DNA of 60,000 bases from NCBI RefSeq assembly GCF_030272615.1, contig NC_081412.1:683590583-683650582 (forward strand), given 5' to 3'. Every line of letters starts with the position of its first letter. The stretch's first letter is position 1. This DNA is from Cryptomeria japonica. Lineage: Eukaryota > Streptophyta > Pinopsida > Cupressales > Cupressaceae. The notes below the pieces were generated by a model, which did no database searches, was not told the origin of the DNA, and saw nothing but the letters and a program-made list of their open reading frames with translations. Positions 36,696-49,960 of this stretch are shown here, one piece after another. A program made the translations under genes and the position numbers.

Positions 36696-37794
36696 TCATT
36701 CAATTTTAGTTGCCAGGTCCTGCTCTACCAGTGGAATAGTAGGTGTTAGTTGATCTTCTGTTATTTTAACAAAATCCCATCCATTGTCTATCGGTTCTTC
36801 ATTAGAATCATCAGTAACTCCTTCATCAACATAGTAACATGATTTATCTTTGTTCTTCTTAAATCTGTATCTCTGATATTCAAGGTTAGGCTTATATGTC
36901 CTTTTAGCTTCTTCTCTCAATCTTGCATGTCTATTAAAACATCTAGATACCATATGACCAACTTTATTGCAATTAAAACATTTAAATGGTGCTTTACCTT
37001 CATACTTACTTCCAATAGGACCTTTAGGCATTTTCCTTGCAAATAGTGCTTCAAGTTCTTCCAATTCTTCATTTTATTTTATGATATCTTCAAGTTCTTT
37101 TGCATAAAGTGTTTTCCAATCGGATTTTCTAGATGATGATGATGATGCTTTGAAGGCTAAATCTATCTTAATAGTAGCAACATGACCAAATTCCTCAAGT
37201 TCAAATGCTGAAAGTTTTTCAACCAAGGTATCTCTAGATACTGATGTATTAGGCATTGTTTTCAACTCATTAATAACAGTTACTTTCATTTTGTATGTTG
37301 GTGGAAATTCTCTTTAAACTTTAGAAACAATTTCATCTTCACTTAAGGATCCTCCACAACATTTTATTCCCAAAACAATTTCATTAACCCTTTCCATAAA
37401 AGAAAAAATTCTTTCATCTTCTTCCATTTTCAAATTTTTCATACCTGACCTGGAAGCATTCCAGTTTTGCAATTTTAACAGTGGTATCTCCTTCATTCAA
37501 TGTCTCCAATTTATCTCAAATAGCTTTAGCAGTAGGTCAGTCTGATAATCCCATGATTTGTTGATCTGACAATGCACTCAAAAGTGCTTCTCTTTCTTTG
37601 CAATCATTCTCTTCATCCTTTCCCAATGTTGGTGGATTAGGTTGATTTTGTGTAGGACTGACATAGACATTCTTTGTAATATCCCATATGTCCTTTCCAA
37701 TGCAATTCAGATGTGTCTCCATTCTGATCTTCCATATACCATAGTTCATTCCATCAAGTTTTAGACTATCCTTCCTGAAAAAGTTAGTTACCAT
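36696..37794 (-). pseudogene. A2 gag, in four open pieces
   Basis: The minus-strand start at 37794 gives KLDGMNYGIWKIRMETHLN and the ALSDQQIMGLSD segment. A stop and frameshifts occur near 37537, 37497 and 37314, then MKVTVINELKTMPNTS. The last piece (36696-37064) has an intact CCHC knuckle, CFNCNKVGHMVSRC. It is the only family-A copy here with all knuckle residues. Confidence 0.9.
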
Positions 37795-37836
37795 AGAATC
37801 TCCTCAAGCTGTTAGACTTCTGCAAAAAGTGGACTT

Positions 37837-37849
37837 AGCTCTGATACTA
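37837..37849 (-). other. Primer-binding site of A2
   Basis: The minus strand reads TAGTATCAGAGCT, the initiator-Met type site with one G-to-A change. Confidence 0.88.
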
Positions 37850-37851
37850 AT

Positions 37852-38873
37852 TGTTAGGACTTGGGAGGAGACTGAGAGTGGGGGGGTGAAACATCTGTCT
37901 ATTAATTTCAACCCAAATATAACTTAATTAAACTTGATGCATAATATTGACAAACCAATCTTAATGTTGGTTGACAGATTAGCAGTTAATATTAATACCG
38001 GTGAAACTTAATGCATGAAATAGAAAGAGAAACAACATCCACAACTCATAACACATAGATTTGTATGTGGAAACCCTGTAAGGGGAAAAACCACAGTGGG
38101 AAACCTTATCCATAATCAGATGATACTACTACAGATAGTATGTGTACATAAATGGGGTCTTCACATGCAAAAAGGTCAATCACCTAGAGCTCACTGCTCA
38201 ATCACAAAATAGGAGTCACACTGACTACAATTGGATGGTTAAATCCAATGATAATGTACTACTTAAAGTAGCATCTTCAATGCTAGATTCAGTACTGGCT
38301 AAGCTTTGATAATCACCTTCAAACCTTCCTTGAACCTTTTTTACAGTTTGCTCATATGATCTTCAATATTCACACATACCATGTCACAAAACCATATACC
38401 ATATACCTATTACATGTTGCATTTATCTCACAAATGGGGTCTTGCATGTATACGAAAACCTAACAATTAGATGTGATGCATCATGTTGGCTCAATAGATT
38501 TATAATAATATCCAATCAATAAATCATCTCCATAATGTATCCTGCTAATCTGGAATAGATAACGTGTGTTGGTGTATAACCTAGACCAATTTGTCAGTAA
38601 CAACAAATATGTCAACCCGATTAGACCAATAACCAAAACCAAATATCCAAACAGTGTCTTCAACATAACCAAGTGATCTTCAAATGATGACAAGTCATCC
38701 TTCGTGCCGGTGAACAATATCATCTGTCGGTGAGCATATATCGATGACTTTGCATAAGTCACTGAACATGTTGATGAACAACAATGTGCAAGTTCAACAT
38801 AACCATAGATCTCCAAAAGGATAAGTGTTGACATAAATGACAAAACTAATGCAACACATCCATAATACCAACA
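37852..38873 (-). repeat. 5' LTR of A2
   Basis: 1,022 bp, TGTTAGGACT to ATACCAACA on the plus strand, the partner of 10924-11984. It is about 40 bp shorter because of small deletions (for example near 38462). TSD ATAAG follows at 38874-38878. Confidence 0.93.
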
Positions 38874-38878
38874 ATAAG

Positions 38879-40105
38879 AACTCCAAGGTTTATCACATGG
38901 ATGTTAAGTGTGCATTTTTTAATGAGGCTCTTGATGAGGATGTTTATATTGAGCAACCTGATGGTTTTTCACTATCAGATGATACAAACATGGTTTGCGG
39001 GTTAAGGAAAGATTTATATGGATTGAAACAAGCACCTAGAGCTTGGTATGCAAGGTTGGATAAATATCTTTTGAAGCTTGGTTTTACTAAGGGTAATGTT
39101 GACATTAATTTGTATTATAAGATAACTGATGATATATTGATTATTGAATTATTTATTGATGACATTACTGTCTGAGGTGAAAATAAGTTGTGCATGGAAT
39201 TTGCTAAAAATATGGAGAATGAATTTGAAATGTCTATGATTGGGAAAATGAATTTTTTTTTAGGTTTGCAGATTACTCAGAATAACAAAGGTATTTTCAT
39301 CTTTCAAAGTAGGTATGCTAGAGAATTATTGAAGAAATTTGGTATAGGAGATTTTAAACTGGTAAGTACTCCTAGGGTTACAAGTGAGAAATTGACAAGG
39401 AAAGATGTTTCTGCACCAATAAATCCTACAAGATACTAATATATGATTGGAGGTCTACTTTATTTGACTCAAACTAGGCCTGACATAATTAATGTTGTTT
39501 GTATTGTATCAAGATTTTAGAGTGATCCTAAAGAAAATCATGAGAGTGTGGTCAAAAGGATTTTTAAAGACTTACAAGGTACATCAGAATATGGTTTGTG
39601 GTACCATAAGGATGATGACTTTACTTTATGTGCATATACAGATGGTAATTGGGTTGGAGATGTTGAAGACCAAAAAAGTACTTCCGATGGAGCTTTCTTT
39701 CTTGGAAAGAAGTTGGTTTCATGGATCAGCAAGAAACAATCATGTACTTCTTTATCTATTGTTGAAGTTGAGTATGTTGTTACTGCTACTAACTCGACAC
39801 AAGTTTTACGGATGAAGAAAATGTTCAAGGATATAAAGTTGGATTGTAATGGACCCGTAGTTATTCAATATGATAACTATGTTGCTATTGATATATCAAA
39901 GAATCCGGTATTTCATTCTAAGACAAGGCACATATCTATCAAGTATAACTTTCTGAAGGAAAAGGTGAAAGCAAATGAAGTTAAACTGGTTTATGTGAAC
40001 ACTAAAGAGAAAATTGCAGATATTTTTACTAAACCTTTGCCTAAGGAATTGTTTGAGTATTTTAGAGACAGATTGGGATTTTGTGCCCCTCCAATAGAGA
40101 CTTGA
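38879..40105 (+). pseudogene. O reverse transcriptase and RNase H
   Basis: Resumes O after A2: [40 protein letters not shown], the active site FIDD at about 39157-39168, and a TGA at 39174. Then NFFLGLQITQNNKGIFIFQS, a TAA at about 39438, TRPDIINVV, and an open RNase H stretch 39548-40105. RNase H shows YTDGNW, DQKSTSDGAFFLGKKLVSW, Glu in VEVEY, KNPVFHSKTRHISIKYN and [14 protein letters not shown], ending at a natural stop. RT is interrupted; RNase H is open. Confidence 0.92.
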
Positions 40106-40265
40106 TCGATGCAGTTTGGCATCAGTCCAGTATGAATTATCAGAGATACTATTCATTCTGGCACTAATGTGGGGATTCTATTGCTCAAGGGGAGTAGTTA
40201 GCTTTGTGATTCAGTGATTTATGTTTTTTCTTTGATATTTATGTCAGATTTTTGGCATTGATGTC
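40106..40265 (+). other. O 3' untranslated region, first piece
   Basis: Noncoding sequence after pol, up to the B insertion. TSD copy ATGTC lies at 40261-40265. No gene is seen. Confidence 0.85.
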
Positions 40266-41768
40266 TGATAGTTCTGATACTTAATATAAGTACAGATCCA
40301 ATAGCCAACAAAATGAGAGGGGGGGGGGGTTGAATCATACAAACTTAATCATCCATAAAAACATCAGATTCAACCTCGGTAACATATATATCAGTCATAT
40401 AACCAAAAACTGTCAAACATGCAAACTCAAAAGCATATGAACAATATAAACCTCATAACACCAGATTTAACATGGAAACCCAAATAGGGAAAAACCACTG
40501 TGGGATTTCGGACCCACTAAGAAATATACTCTTCTAGAGTATGTTCGGTTAAATTCAAATCCTGTTAAAGATTACAAACACATTGCTAGATGTGACCTGG
40601 TTAAGGGATTTCCCTCAGATTTGTTAGGATCTTCACTTTGTTAGAAGTGACCTTGTCAAAGGATTTCAAACACTCAATCAAAATGTCACCTTGTTAGAGG
40701 ATTTACATATAAGACTGTTAAGTCCACTCGGTTAAGATATTGCCTATCACTTTCACAAAATAACAGTAATACAATCTATCTGCAATTTCACATCTAAAAT
40801 GCTAAAGTAGATTCTTTTTTGTTCAATACAATCTAGACATAGAACTAATATTGTCTATCTGTTGGGCATCAATACTCTGTTATTCTAACAGGTCTTCAAG
40901 CTTCTATTCTTGGTAATCACTATGTAGCATCCCTATGCATACACTTGCCCGCATACATTGTTTATCAACAGTTTCTTATTTATAAACAATCTTCTAACCA
41001 CTTAATCTCCTTGATCACATTTCCCATGATCAATCATAGCCATTAGATTTCAATCTTGTCTAGGTTCATTGTATCTTTCGATCTAAAAATGTTTTACCCC
41101 ACCTTGGAACTTGTGCATTCACCTTGGAACTTGTGTTAGGGTAATGCGGTTCAATCTGAGCTATAGATCTTCTTGCCGACTTTCCATTGCCTTAGATTCG
41201 TTTAACAAACTTCTTTCATAGCTTGCCAATCATTGATCTGCTCCAGCTCATCAGCTTCTTTCATTAAATATCACATGTAAACATTTAATGCATTCTGTTA
41301 TAGCTTGGTTACAACTCAGTGAATACTAAACTTCACTTAGTAGACATTCTGTCTTCATTAACTAACTGTGATAGCCTTAGGGTTTACTGACTAGGTTCCT
41401 TAGGGTTTATCGACTAGGTTCTTTGCTTGATAACATAGTATAGTATTAACCTTTACATTTTACAACATATGTATGATGTTAAAACAATCTAAAACATCAA
41501 GATCTCATCATTGTCTAAATCGGTAGTAGTTGCCCATTGAATAACTTATCCCCTTATTCATCATATTCTTTCATGTGTCTTTACCGACTTCTTTATAATC
41601 TTCATATCATATTTCTTAAGATATGGCAACATCATACTAAATTAGAAAATCAATTTCTTGACATCAATGACAAAATAATAATATCAAGATAGTAAAACAT
41701 CTTTAATCAGTTATGTCCATAATCATTAACAAACTTCTCAATATCCTTATAATGTAATATTGCCAACA
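40266..41768 (-). repeat. 3' LTR of B
   Basis: 1,503 bp from TGATAGTTCTG to TTGCCAACA on the plus strand. It contains a 20-bp tandem duplication at 41101-41135 absent from the 5' LTR, and a G-run at 40318-40329. Confidence 0.94.
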
Positions 41769-42238
41769 ATCTCCCCCTTTGGTATTGATGGCAAAACCAA
41801 TTGATTTGACCTTTAAAAGATTTGGATTGTTGTGATTCTGAAATGCTAAAATGGTCTCCTCCATACATTAGACTTCTCTTCTATTTCCAGTCTTTATTTC
41901 AACCTGTAGTCTTCTCTCAGTCTTCTTAGGTCTTCTCCCCCCTTGTAGGTCTTCTCCCCTTGGGTAGGTCTTCTCCCCCTTTGACAACAATGCCAAAAAG
42001 AAAAAGAACTAAAACATAATTTATTTCTGTAAGAAGTTATTGCCTACTGTTGTGTATCAACTGAGTCTCATTCAGAGCATTTGTCTTCAATTCCTATTCC
42101 CTATATCATTCTCTGTATTATCCTAGTATTAATTCCAGTACACTTTCAAAAAAAATAATCTAAAGTGTATCAGTCCATCATCAACTCCCCAAAAGATATT
42201 CAATAGAGTCATCAAAGTGATGCTTTCACCGAACTCGG
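41769..42238 (-). other. B 3' untranslated region with polypurine tract
   Basis: On the minus strand CCAAAGGGGGAGATTG adjoins the LTR (PPT). Further CTCCCCC blocks at 41936, 41953 and 41970 look like extra purine tracts on the element strand. No gene is seen. Confidence 0.85.
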
Positions 42239-45200
42239 TCAGTGAGTAAAAGATAGGGGTAGGACCCCTAACTTACTTCTGAGATATTCAAAAGTGTCCT
42301 TTGGTAGTGGCTTGGTGAAGATATCAGCTATTTGCTCCTTTGTGTTAACATATTCCAACACCACTTTCTTATCTTGAGCTTCTTCTCTAAGATAATGATA
42401 TTTGATAGATATGTGCTTTGTCTTAGAGTGCATAATAGGATTCTTTGAAATATTAATGGTACTAGTATTGTCACAGAATATAGTTACTAGCTCGGTAACT
42501 TTCTCATTTATACCTTCCAACAGTTGTTTGATCCATGCAATGTTGGTACAATTCAGTGCTACTGCAACATATTCAGCTTCGGTTGTTGACTGAGAAACAC
42601 ATCCTTGTTTCTTGCTAAGCCAACTCACTAGTCTTTCTCCTAAGAAGAAAGCTCCTCCACTTGTGCTTTTTCTATCATCAATGTTGCCTGCCCAATCAAC
42701 ATCAGTATAAACTTTTAGATCAAAATCATTTCCTTTCTGATATACTAAGCCATAATCTTCAGTGCCTTTCAAGTATCTAAAAATTCTTTTGATTGCTATC
42801 ATGTGTATTTCCTTAGGATCTGCAGAGAATCTTGCAACAATACCTACTGCATGTGTTATATCTGGCCTAGTGTGAACAACATATTGCAACTTTCCAATCA
42901 TAGATTGGTAAAGTGTCTCATCAGCAGATGCAGATTCATCATTCTTTGATAGTTTACAGTTGGTAGTCATAGGAGTACTTACTAGTTTTGAATCCTCCAT
43001 TCCAAATTTCTTCAAGATTTCCTTTATGTACTTGGATTGAGTAATGAAAATCTCATTTTTCATTTGCAGTATCTGTAAGCCTATAAAATACTTTATCTCA
43101 CTGATTAATGACATCTCAAATTCTTTTCTCATTTCATTTCCAAAGTTCTTGCATAAAGAGTCATTTCCACAAAATATAATATCATCAACAAATATGGCAG
43201 AGATTAGTATTTGATTTTCATCATTCTTCATGTACATGTTGCTATTCTCACTTGTCCTTATAAAACCAATCTTAATCAAATAAGAGTGCAATCTTTCATA
43301 CCATGCTCTAGGTGCTTGTTTCAGACCATATAAAGCTTTGTTCAATTTACATACCTGATCTTTAGTATTGTCATCAACAAATCCTTCAGGTTGTTGAATG
43401 AAAACTTCTTCTAATATTCCATTTAGAAATGCAAATTTGACATCCATTTGATATACCTTGAAGTTTTTGAAAGTGGCATATGCCAACAATGTTCTAACTC
43501 CTTCAAGTCTAGCAACAGGTGCAAAAGTCTCACCATAATCAATTCCTTCTTCTTGGGCATAACCTTTGCAAACTAATCTTGCTTTGTTCCGAATGACCTC
43601 ACCTTTTTCATTTAGCTTGTTTCTAAAGATCCACTTTGTACCAATTACATTTTTGTCCTTCGGTCTTGGGACTAGTGTCCATGTGTCATTCTTCTTGATT
43701 TGATCAATCTCTTCAGTCATAGCATTTATCCAATCTTCACTGTTAAATGCCTCTTTCACAATTCTTGGTTCAAATTCAGATATCAAACTTGTGTTCTGTC
43801 TCAGTTTGTTCCTTGTCATTACTGGATCATCCTTATCTCCTATAATTTGACTTGGTGCATGGTGTCTTCTAACATACTTGGCTAATACAGGCTCGGTAGG
43901 TTCTATATGATCTTCTTCATCACTTGATAATTGGATATTTTCTACATTTTCTTCAACAGTTATCTCGGTAGGACTTCTTGGTTGCACATAGACAAATTCA
44001 TCATAGTCTTCCAGTTCTTTGGAATTCCCTTCATTAGTTCTTTCTACAAATTCATCAATTTTCACATTTGCACTTTCTACTATTTTGTTAGATGATTTGA
44101 TCAGACATTTAAATTCTTTGCTTCTAGAAGAATATCCTAGAAATGTTCCTTCTTCACTTTTCTGATCAAACTTACCATTTCTATCATCTTTATGAACATA
44201 GCATTTACTTCCAAAGATCTTAAAATAACTTACATTAGGTTTCTTGCCATACCAAATTTGATAAGGTGTCTTCAAAGTACCTTTCTTCAATTGAACTCGG
44301 TTCAAGGTGTAAACGGCTGTGCTTATTGCTTCTCTCCAAAATGTTTGTGGAACCTTCTTCTCAATCATCAATGTTCTAGCACAATCCACAATATATCTAT
44401 TTCTTCTTTCAGCTATTCCATTCTACTGTGGAGTTCTCGGTGTAGAGACTTGTCTTTTAATACCATGATCATTGCAAAATAGGTTGAACTCATCAGATGT
44501 GAACTCTCCTCCTCTATCTGATCTAAGACATTTCAGTTGTCTTCCTATTTCATTTTCAACTCTAGCCTTGTACCACTTAAACATTTGAAAAGCTTCTGAT
44601 TTTTCTTTTAAAAACATTACTGACATCATCCTTGAATAGTCATCCACAAATAATATGAAATAATTATCACCATAATAACTTTGAACTCTCATAGGACCAC
44701 AAAGATTAGTATGCACAAGATCTGAAATTCCGTTAGAAGTGTAGGACTTACTTGTAAAGCTTGATCTTGTCATTTTACCCATCTGGCATCCTTGGCACAT
44801 AGCATTCTCAAGTTTTTCAAGACTCGGTAGACCTCTTACTCTTTGCTTCTTACTTATCTTGATCAAATGATCAAAATTAACATGACAAAACCTTTTATGC
44901 CATAACTAGGTATTATCAATCTTTGCATGCAAACACTTATTGTGAGTTGAGTCAAGGTGAAATGTATTACCTTTTGTTTGTGTCCCGGTAGTAGCTAACT
45001 TTCCATTCTTGTCATGAACTTTGACAATTCCTTTCTTAAATTCTATTTGGTAACCTGTGTTGTTTAGCTGTGCTACACTCAAAAAATTATATTTCAAACC
45101 TTCAACCCAATAAACATCATTTCATCTTGCTTTATCAAGAAGTGTTATGGATCCTTTACCTCTTACCGGACATGGTGCATCATTACCAAATCTAACACAA

Positions 45201-45330
45201 CCTCCATCATAATCTTCTAGCATAACAAACTTGTGTTTATCTCCTGTCATATGATGTGAGCATCCACTATCTATAATCCAAGAATCATTAGTATTTATGT
45301 GAGATATTAGGGCTTTTTCTTCATACCTTT
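42239..45330 (-). pseudogene. B pol: protease, integrase, RT and RNase H; three stops
   Basis: One minus-strand frame from the protease site WIIDSGCSHHMT (about 45260) to the stop at 42239, cut by stops near 45123 (TGA), 44904 (TAG for Trp) and 44420 (TAG for Gln). The first integrase Asp is Asn (LVHTNLCGP), the second is kept (CLRSDRGGEF), and Glu is kept. The last 716 codons are open: integrase C-terminus, RT with [20 protein letters not shown], a [15 protein letters not shown] block and the FVDD active site near 43190, then RNase H with [18 protein letters not shown] and FCDNTS. Confidence 0.94.
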
Positions 45331-46460
45331 CTTCATCTCATCCATCCTTGATAGCCACATAAACAACTTCTTCTATGTCAGTCTCATCTGATTTATCATC
45401 TTCAAATTCCTCATCAGCAATTAAGCATGTCTTTCTATCTCTTCTTCTAAAGTCTCGGTGTCCTCTATAATGATTATCTTTTTGTCTGTCATCTCGGTAA
45501 TCTCTCTTTTCGATAAAATCTTTGTCAAGGACAGTTAGAAGCCATATGTCCAATCTTATCACAATTGAAACATTTCAAAGGTAGTTTTCCTTTATACTTA
45601 CCTTTGCCTCCCGGTAACCTTTTGGCCAATAGTGTTTCAAACTCTTCTTGCTTTCTGATTTCTTCATACAGTTTGTGTACCTCCTCCATGTTCTTCTAAA
45701 ATCTTTCACTTGCTCCAATATGATCTCCTTCAGAGTACTTATATTTTCTTTCATTGTAATCATTAGATTCATTCAGATAAAAAGAACTAAATGCAGATTC
45801 AACTTTATTTACTGATGACCCACTGTTATCAAATTACTTAACTCAAATGCATGTAGCTTACCAATAGTAGCATCCAATGAAACTGGCATATTAGGTATAG
45901 ACCTCAATTCATTGATTGCAGAGACTCAAATTGCATAGGCAGGTAAAAGGGTTCTTAACAACTTACTTGTCACATCCTTTTCTTCAATAGTTCCTCCTGC
46001 TCCTTTGATTTGATTTATAATCTCCTTTAGTCTTGTACTGTACTAGGTTATGTTCTCACCTTCATTCATCCTCATAGATTCAAGTTGTCCTCTTAAACTA
46101 TCAACTTTTTCTCTTTTAACATGTTCATCTCCTCCATATACAGATATGAGCTTAGTCCACATTGTCTTTGCATTATTGTAGCCTTCTAGATCATTAAACT
46201 TAGAATCAATCAATGCAGATGTTATTTCAATCATTGCTTGAATATGTTATTGCTTCGCCTTTATCTCTTCCATAGTCAATGGATAGGTGCTTGGTGCAAC
46301 AAAATCATTCTCCAGATGGTATATAGCATATTCTCCAACTCCTGATAGATGTAGCTTCATCCTTTTCTGCCATGTGGAGAAAGTTGACTTTATTCAGCTT
46401 AGGTGCATCCCTCTTATACATCTTTGGATCTTTAACTCAAGTGCCTTTAAACTTTCCTTT
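45331..46460 (-). pseudogene. B gag, frameshifted
   Basis: The minus strand shows a UBN2-type Copia gag: FNDLEGYNNAKTMWTKLIS, VYGGDEHVKREKVDSLRGQL, SMRMNEGENIT, then a stop, GGTIEEKDVTSKLLRTLLPAY, a stop, SAINELRSIPNMPVSLDA. A zinc knuckle CFNCDKIGHMASNC lies at about 45540-45585 but is out of frame with the Arg/Asp-rich segment that follows. No single open frame remains. Confidence 0.85.
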
Positions 46461-46470
46461 CGGAGTCCAA

Positions 46471-46483
46471 AACTCTGATACCA
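46471..46483 (-). other. Primer-binding site of B
   Basis: The minus strand reads TGGTATCAGAGTT, two bases inside the LTR end; initiator-Met type. Confidence 0.92.
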
Positions 46484-46485
46484 AT

Positions 46486-47967
46486 TGATAGTTCTGATAC
46501 TTAATATAAGTATAGATCCAATAGCCAACAAGATGAGAGCAGGGGGGGTGAATCATACAAACTTAATTATCCATAAAAACATCAGATTCAACCTCGGTAA
46601 CATATATATCAATCATATAACCAAAAACTGTCAAACATGCAAACTCAAAAGCATATGAACAATATAAACCTCATAACAATAGATTTAATGTGGAAACCCA
46701 AATAGGGAAAAACCACTGTGGGATTTTGGACCCACTAAGAAATATACTCTTCTAGAGTATGCTTGGTTAAAAGCAAATCATGTTAAAGATTACAAACACA
46801 TTGCTAGATGTGACTCGGTTAAGGGATTTCCCTCAGATTTGTTAGGATCTTCACTTTATTAGAAGTGACCTTGTCAAAGGATTTCAAACACTCAATCAGA
46901 ATGTCACCTTGTTAGAGGATTTATATATAAGACTGCTAAGTCCACTCGATTAAGAGATTTCCTGTCACTTTCACAAAATAACAGTAATACAATCTATTTG
47001 CAACTTCACATCTAAAATGCTAAAGCAGATTTCTATTTGTTCAGTACAATCTAGACATAGAACTAATCTTGTCTATCTGTTGGGCATCAATACTCTATTA
47101 TTTTAAGAGGTCTTCAAGCTTCTATGCTTGATAATCACTATGTAGCATCCATGTGCATACACTTGCCCACATACATTGTTTATCAATAGTTTCCTATTTA
47201 TAAACAATCTTCTAACCACTTAATCTCCTTGATCACATTTCACATGGTCAATCATAGCCATCAGATCTTCAATCTTGTCTAGGTTCATTGTGTCTTTCGA
47301 TCTAAAAATGATTTACCCCACCTTGGAACTTGTGTTAGGGTAATGCAGTTCAATCTAAGTTGTAGATCTTCATGCTGACTTTCCATTTCCTTAGATTCGT
47401 TTAACAAACTTCTTTCACGGCTTGCCAATCATTGATCCACTCCAGCGCATCAGCTTCTTTCATTAAATATCACATGTAAACATTTAATGCATTCTGTTAT
47501 AGCTCGGTTACAACTCGGTGAATACTAAACTTCACTCGGTAGACATTTTGTCTTCATTAACCGACTACAATAACCTTAGGGTTTACTAACTAGGTTCCTT
47601 AGGGTTTACCGACTAGGTTCTTTACTTGATAACATAGTATAATATTAACCTTTACATTTTACAACATATGTATGATGTTAAAACAATCTAAAACATCAAG
47701 ATCTCATCATTGTCTAGCTTGGTAGCAGTTGCCCATTGAATAACTTATCCCCTTATTCATCATATTCTTTCCTGTGTCTTTACCAACTTCTTTATAATCT
47801 TCATATCATATTTCTTAAGATATGGCAACATCATACTGAATTAGAAAATCAATTTCTTGACATCAATGACAAAATAATAATATCAAGATAGTAAAACATC
47901 TTTAATCGGTTATGTCCATAATCATCAACAAACTTCTCAATATCCGTATAATGTAATATTGGCAATA
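46486..47967 (-). repeat. 5' LTR of B
   Basis: 1,482 bp partner of 40266-41768. The outer end reads CAATA on the plus strand instead of CAACA, so the terminal CA/TG has one mutation. TSD ATGTC follows at 47968-47972. Confidence 0.93.
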
Positions 47968-47972
47968 ATGTC

Positions 47973-48230
47973 AAATGGGGAGAGATATTGATGTGAAAAA
48001 GAAAAGTTAAGGATTTATATGCATTAGGGAGAGAGAGATATTTGTAATTCAGAGCTTTATAGAGATATCATTCACAGGGGGAGTTTGGTCTTTGTTTCAA
48101 AATTTAATTGTTATATCTTTGAGTGGGAGATTGTTGGCTATCTTCCATTGGAGGAGACTTGTTTGGCATTTCTTGGTAGTTAGATTTTTTTCATGTATCT
48201 ATTGTTGCCATCAATTCCAAAGGGGGATAT
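47973..48230 (+). other. O 3' untranslated region, second piece, with polypurine tract
   Basis: Noncoding sequence ending CAAAGGGGGATAT, the PPT directly before the 3' LTR (about 48218-48230). Earlier purine-rich blocks CAGGGGGAG (about 48077) and GTGGGAGATTGTTGG (about 48123) look like extra or decoy PPTs. Confidence 0.88.
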
Positions 48231-48888
48231 TGTTGGCCATTTAGTGGAATTGAATATGTATTGCATTGATGTTTTGTCATTGATGTCAACACTAACTGTT
48301 TGGATGCTTTACCGACAACCTTCTGGTTCTGGTAGGATGAGTAGTTTCTAGTTGGTCTGGATCTGACATGATCTGGTATGCTCTTGTATGATTTGGTTAT
48401 AGAATTGTCTTGTTCATGATACTCATGTTCATATTCAGCCAGTTGGTTTGGTCTGGAGATCAGATGTTATCATGTTTTCTTGGAAGCTTGGCTTGTGGTA
48501 TCGATGAGGGTTTTACTGATAGAACCTTGATGATATGCATAAGTGATGTTGGTGTAGATTCTGGTATGGTTTCAGGATGCTGAAGGTAATCATGTTTGAT
48601 ACTTCGTGGATGAGGATCATTGTTGTAGCATGTGGATCTATATTGGGTCCCGATTGATCTAGGTTATGGATAGGTTTAATATAACGTGTGGATTGGACTT
48701 CTCGATATGTCTCTAAGATGTCTTATGTGTTGGATATTATTTATTTGGTCTAATACTGATATACTTTGTAATTATATAATTGGTTTATTGTCTGGTGGCC
48801 GACCTGACTGGTTATGGTCAAGGGTTTGTATCTATAGATGTAAGATCTCATTATAGATCATCGTGGAATAGTATATGTGGGAATGGCA
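48231..48888 (+). repeat. 3' LTR of O, first part
   Basis: Begins TGTTGGCCAT after the PPT and matches 1-613 from 48291 on. It is cut at 48888 by A3, and the rest lies beyond the right edge. The likely left TSD of A3 is TGGCA (48884-48888); its partner is outside the window. Confidence 0.92.
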
Positions 48889-49960
48889 TGTTAGGTCCCA
48901 GAGGCAACTGAGAGGGGGGTCAGTTAGTTGACTATAATTTTAATCACTTAACCAAATATATTGCTTGATGCTGGTAAACCAAACTTTAATGTCAGTAGAG
49001 ATTTTAATAGTTAATTACAGTACCGGTAAAGTTTAATGTATGAAATAGAAAGACAAATAACACACACAACACATAACATAGTTATTTGTACGTGGAAACC
49101 CTGTAAGGGGAAAAACCATGGTGGGAAGCCTTACCCACAATCAGATGATACTACTGCAAATAGTATGTTTATACAATATGGAGTTTGCACATGTAGAAAG
49201 GCCAATTGCCTAGAGCTCACTTCTCAATCACAAGATGGGAGTCACATTGACTACAATTGGATGGTTAAATCCAATGATAATGTACTGCTCAAAATAGCAT
49301 CTTCTTATGCTGGATTCAGTACCGGTTAAGCTCTGAATGTCTTCTCAATACCTTCCTTCAATCTTCAAATGATGTTTGCATGTATATCTCTGCTTATATT
49401 CGCATATACCTTATTCGTACTTCCTTACAATCCCATTCACATTCCCATTTCAATCTCACAAATGAAAACTTACATATATACCAAAACCTAAGACCAAATG
49501 TGTAGGTCGGCTTACAAAGAATATTACAATTAAATCAATTACAGATGAATCAATATGCAATACATCATGTCAGCTCAATGCATTTATAATAACAATAAAT
49601 CATCTCCATAACGTGTCGTGCTAATCTGGAATAGATATGCTTGCCGGTGCATAGCCTAGACCTATTTGCTGGTAACAACAAATATGCAAACTCGATTAGA
49701 CCAATAACCAAATTTCCAAAACCAAGTCTCCAAATAATGTCTTCGACATAACCAAGTAATCTCCAGATGATAACAGATCATCCTCAGTGCTGGTGAACAA
49801 TATAACCTGTCGGTGAACCAGATACTGGTGATTGTGCATGAGTCACTAAACATGCCAGTGAACATAACCAAAGATATCCAAGTGCTGATAGGTGTTGACA
49901 AGTGTTAACAAGTGTTGACATCAATGACAAAACCAATGCAACACATCCAAAATACCAATA
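48889..49960 (-). repeat. 3' LTR of A3
   Basis: TGTTAGGTCC to ATACCAATA on the plus strand, 1,072 bp, like the A1 and A2 LTRs. The terminal CA is TA. An 11-bp near-repeat (GTGTTGACAA, GTGTTAACAA, GTGTTGACAT) occurs at 49892-49922. Confidence 0.92.

Larger units (their letters stand above)
40266..47967 (-). mobile_element. Copia element B, best-preserved pol, in O
   Basis: A minus-strand Copia element of 7,702 bp: 5' LTR 46486-47967, PBS, gag, pol and 3' LTR 40266-41768. Perfect ATGTC duplications lie at 40261-40265 and 47968-47972. Its gag is unlike that of O and A, so it is a separate family, although its LTR signals are similar. Confidence 0.95.

Noticed and set aside
42239-44389. Domesticated host gene from the B pol
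   Set aside because: It lies inside a complete element with LTRs, TSDs and upstream stops in the same frame, so chance survival is simpler.
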